In this document: one piece after another, positions 5,391-6,648 of the stretch
Numbering within the stretch: the stretch's first letter is position 1
Layout of the letters: the number at the start of each line of letters is the position of its first letter
Assembly (NCBI GenBank): GCA_034189755.1
Contig: JAXIHJ010000133.1
Span: forward strand, 1 to 6,648
Length of the DNA stretch: 6,648 bases
From: JAXIHJ01 sp034189755
Lineage (GTDB): Bacteria; Planctomycetota; Phycisphaerae; SM23-33
Reading direction: 5' to 3'
The notes under the pieces: generated by a model
Told to the model about the DNA's origin: nothing
Database searches by the model: none
What the model saw: the letters and a program-made list of their open reading frames with translations, nothing else
Made by a program: the position numbers and the translations under genes

Positions 5391-6648
5391 TTTATCCGGA
5401 TAGAAAATAAGCAGATGCGCCAGCCTGCCGGTCTCTGCCAGATACAGGCAGCCGCCAGGCCCCGGCGCGATGTGATCGACCTCGTAACCGACCCACCAGT
5501 AGGGAAAGTTCGCCGCAGGGGTTTGGTAAGATACCGGTTCAGAATCCGCCGCCGCGAAGCGGAACAGGTGCCCCACGCCGGCGCCGGCTACGGCCCAGGC
5601 CGTACCGTCTTCCGTCAGGCAAAGGCAGCGAACGGGCTTGCGCCAGCCGGCCTTGCCGCTTCGAAGTTCTCCGCCCCCTTTTATCACCTTTATTTCGCCC
5701 GCCTCGGTCCCATATGCCACTATTTCTCCGCCGGACGCCAGCGCCGTGATTGGGCTTGATTTCGAATCAATCAAAATTTCAGGGGTCTTGGTTTTGTTAC
5801 TAATTTCCAAGACTTCCGTTCCATTTATGCAGCACAGGTATCTATCGCCCCGGCCGCAAATAAGCAGGGGTTTTTGCGATGCGATCCCGCCGCCCGTGAA
5901 CTTTTCAAGCGTGTTTAATTTTTCATCCAGAATCAGAACGGCGCCGTCTTCCAGCAGCGCCGCGACCGTTTTTCCGGACGCAGCCATCGCCGCCACGCGT
6001 CCTATCTGCACATCAAACGGCTCCAGAACGTTGGCGAACTTCATGCGGAATACCATACAGTCATGTTGATGGTCGTAGTGCCACAGAGCGGTCGCCGAAC
6101 CGTCTTTGGGCGTGACCCACGTAATCAGCGTATCGTCCGAGAGGCAAACTGCCCCGCCGGCTTCGACGGGCCCTTCATAAAGGACACCGATATTCATTAC
6201 ATGCTGATGGCGGGGGTTGTGGTCGTATGAGACAAAATGCGACTTGATGCCCTGCGTTACCGCGAACAGTTTGGCGTCCCGGCTTGTGCACACGCCGGCT
6301 ATGCTCATCGCATCGGGTGCTATTTCGCCGCTGCGTGCGTAGCGATTTAGCGGCCTAAGCTCAATCTCGCCCTTGCCCAGCGTGCCTTCATTTATAAGTC
6401 TAAGCGCTACGGTGGTCTCGCCGCTGATGGCCAGGCCGCTGGTGTCTATATCAGTGGAGGCCACCTGCAACTCAGGCGAGGGGAAGCGCCGCTCGGAATC
6501 TTTTAATCGCAAAACGCGCTTGGGCTCATCCCAGTCGGCAAACGCCGGCAATGAAGGCGGGCGATAAATATACAACCGCGCCGGCGCGGCGACATCCTCT
6601 GCGAAATAAATCGTCCCGTCCAGGCCCCTGGCCCCTTCCGAGATGAAC
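5385..6648 (-). CDS. Beta-propeller repeat protein, 5'-truncated by the window edge
   Basis: This is the 3' part of a gene that is open to the right edge, with 420 residues visible and stop TGA at 5387-5385. An in-frame TTG at 6573-6575 could be taken as the start, but the 24 codons upstream of it are open and read like coding sequence (GLDGTIYFAEDV), so the true start is outside. Numbering from the visible end, short blade-like units recur: GLDGTIYF...LYIYRP (8-30), KLFAVTQG...FVSYDH (126-143), LWHYDH (188-193), DGAVLILDEK (234-243), EDGTAWAV...LFRF (346-364) and GGCLYLAE...LLIFYP (398-417). This G-x-G-x-I-Y ... L-x-x-Y-D pattern is typical of WD40/PQQ/SMP-30-like propellers, although the family cannot be fixed by eye. 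Such proteins may bind ligands, scaffold complexes or, in some families, act as lyases; no catalytic residue is identifiable here. It is the first visible gene of the operon, 4 bases upstream of the exported glycosidase-like gene. Export cannot be judged without the N-terminus. Confidence 0.85.
   Translation of the reverse strand, partial: FISEGARGLDGTIYFAEDVAAPARLYIYRPPSLPAFADWDEPKRVLRLKDSERRFPSPELQVASTDIDTSGLAISGETTVALRLINEGTLGKGEIELRPLNRYARSGEIAPDAMSIAGVCTSRDAKLFAVTQGIKSHFVSYDHNPRHQHVMNIGVLYEGPVEAGGAVCLSDDTLITWVTPKDGSATALWHYDHQHDCMVFRMKFANVLEPFDVQIGRVAAMAASGKTVAALLEDGAVLILDEKLNTLEKFTGGGIASQKPLLICGRGDRYLCCINGTEVLEISNKTKTPEILIDSKSSPITALASGGEIVAYGTEAGEIKVIKGGGELRSGKAGWRKPVRCLCLTEDGTAWAVAGAGVGHLFRFAAADSEPVSYQTPAANFPYWWVGYEVDHIAPGPGGCLYLAETGRLAHLLIFYPDKG

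Noticed and set aside
5208..5759. Plus-strand open frame (183 codons) spanning the junction of the propeller and enzyme genes
   Set aside because: It is antisense to both genes across a coupled junction and has low-complexity Arg/Ala/Pro-rich sequence, so it is a shadow frame.
1..6648. CRISPR array, tRNA, rRNA, insertion sequence, defence or toxin genes
   Set aside because: No regularly spaced direct repeats, cloverleaf-like segments, transposase or nuclease motifs, or long terminal repeats were seen, and almost all sequence is accounted for by three metabolic-type genes.

Overview
The window reads as three co-directional genes, all transcribed from right to left (minus strand) and packed as one operon. 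It appears to come from a PVC-group bacterium, most likely Planctomycetota (Phycisphaerae-like) or a relative such as Lentisphaerota or Kiritimatiellota. The lineage is an inference. It rests on a C-terminal W-x-V-I-G-P-F ... W-L-N-G-K accessory domain that is common in large exported glycosidases of those phyla, on the combination of a beta-propeller with unclassified glycosidase-like genes, and on moderate-to-high GC. No phylogenetic marker gene is present.

Layout in order of transcription. (1) 5385-6648: the 3' part of a beta-propeller (WD40/PQQ/SMP-30-like) gene whose start lies beyond the right edge. (2) 2147-5380: a 1077-residue exported protein with a signal peptide, a beta-rich N-terminal domain, a probable TIM-barrel glycosidase core containing DGARLD, further beta domains and a C-terminal jelly-roll-like domain. 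(3) 93-2126: a 677-residue protein without signal peptide, with a beta-sandwich followed by an (alpha/alpha)6-barrel-like domain, the layout of several inverting or phosphorolytic glycosidase clans. The gaps are 4 and 20 bases, each with a plausible Shine-Dalgarno sequence. The first of these overlaps the upstream stop codon, which suggests translational coupling. Bases 1-92 are non-coding and contain only a weak inverted repeat and an isolated TATAAT-like hexamer.

Working model (inference): a small carbohydrate-processing operon. The exported barrel enzyme attacks a glycan outside the cytoplasm, the leaderless six-hairpin protein processes imported oligosaccharides, and the propeller protein has a binding, scaffold or lyase-like role. 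Neither enzyme could be placed confidently in a named CAZy family by eye, and the substrate is unknown. No SusC/SusD pair, sulfatase, transporter, regulator, mobile element, tRNA, rRNA or CRISPR array is visible. The most interesting content is therefore the two unclassified enzyme-like proteins, not a defence or mobile system.
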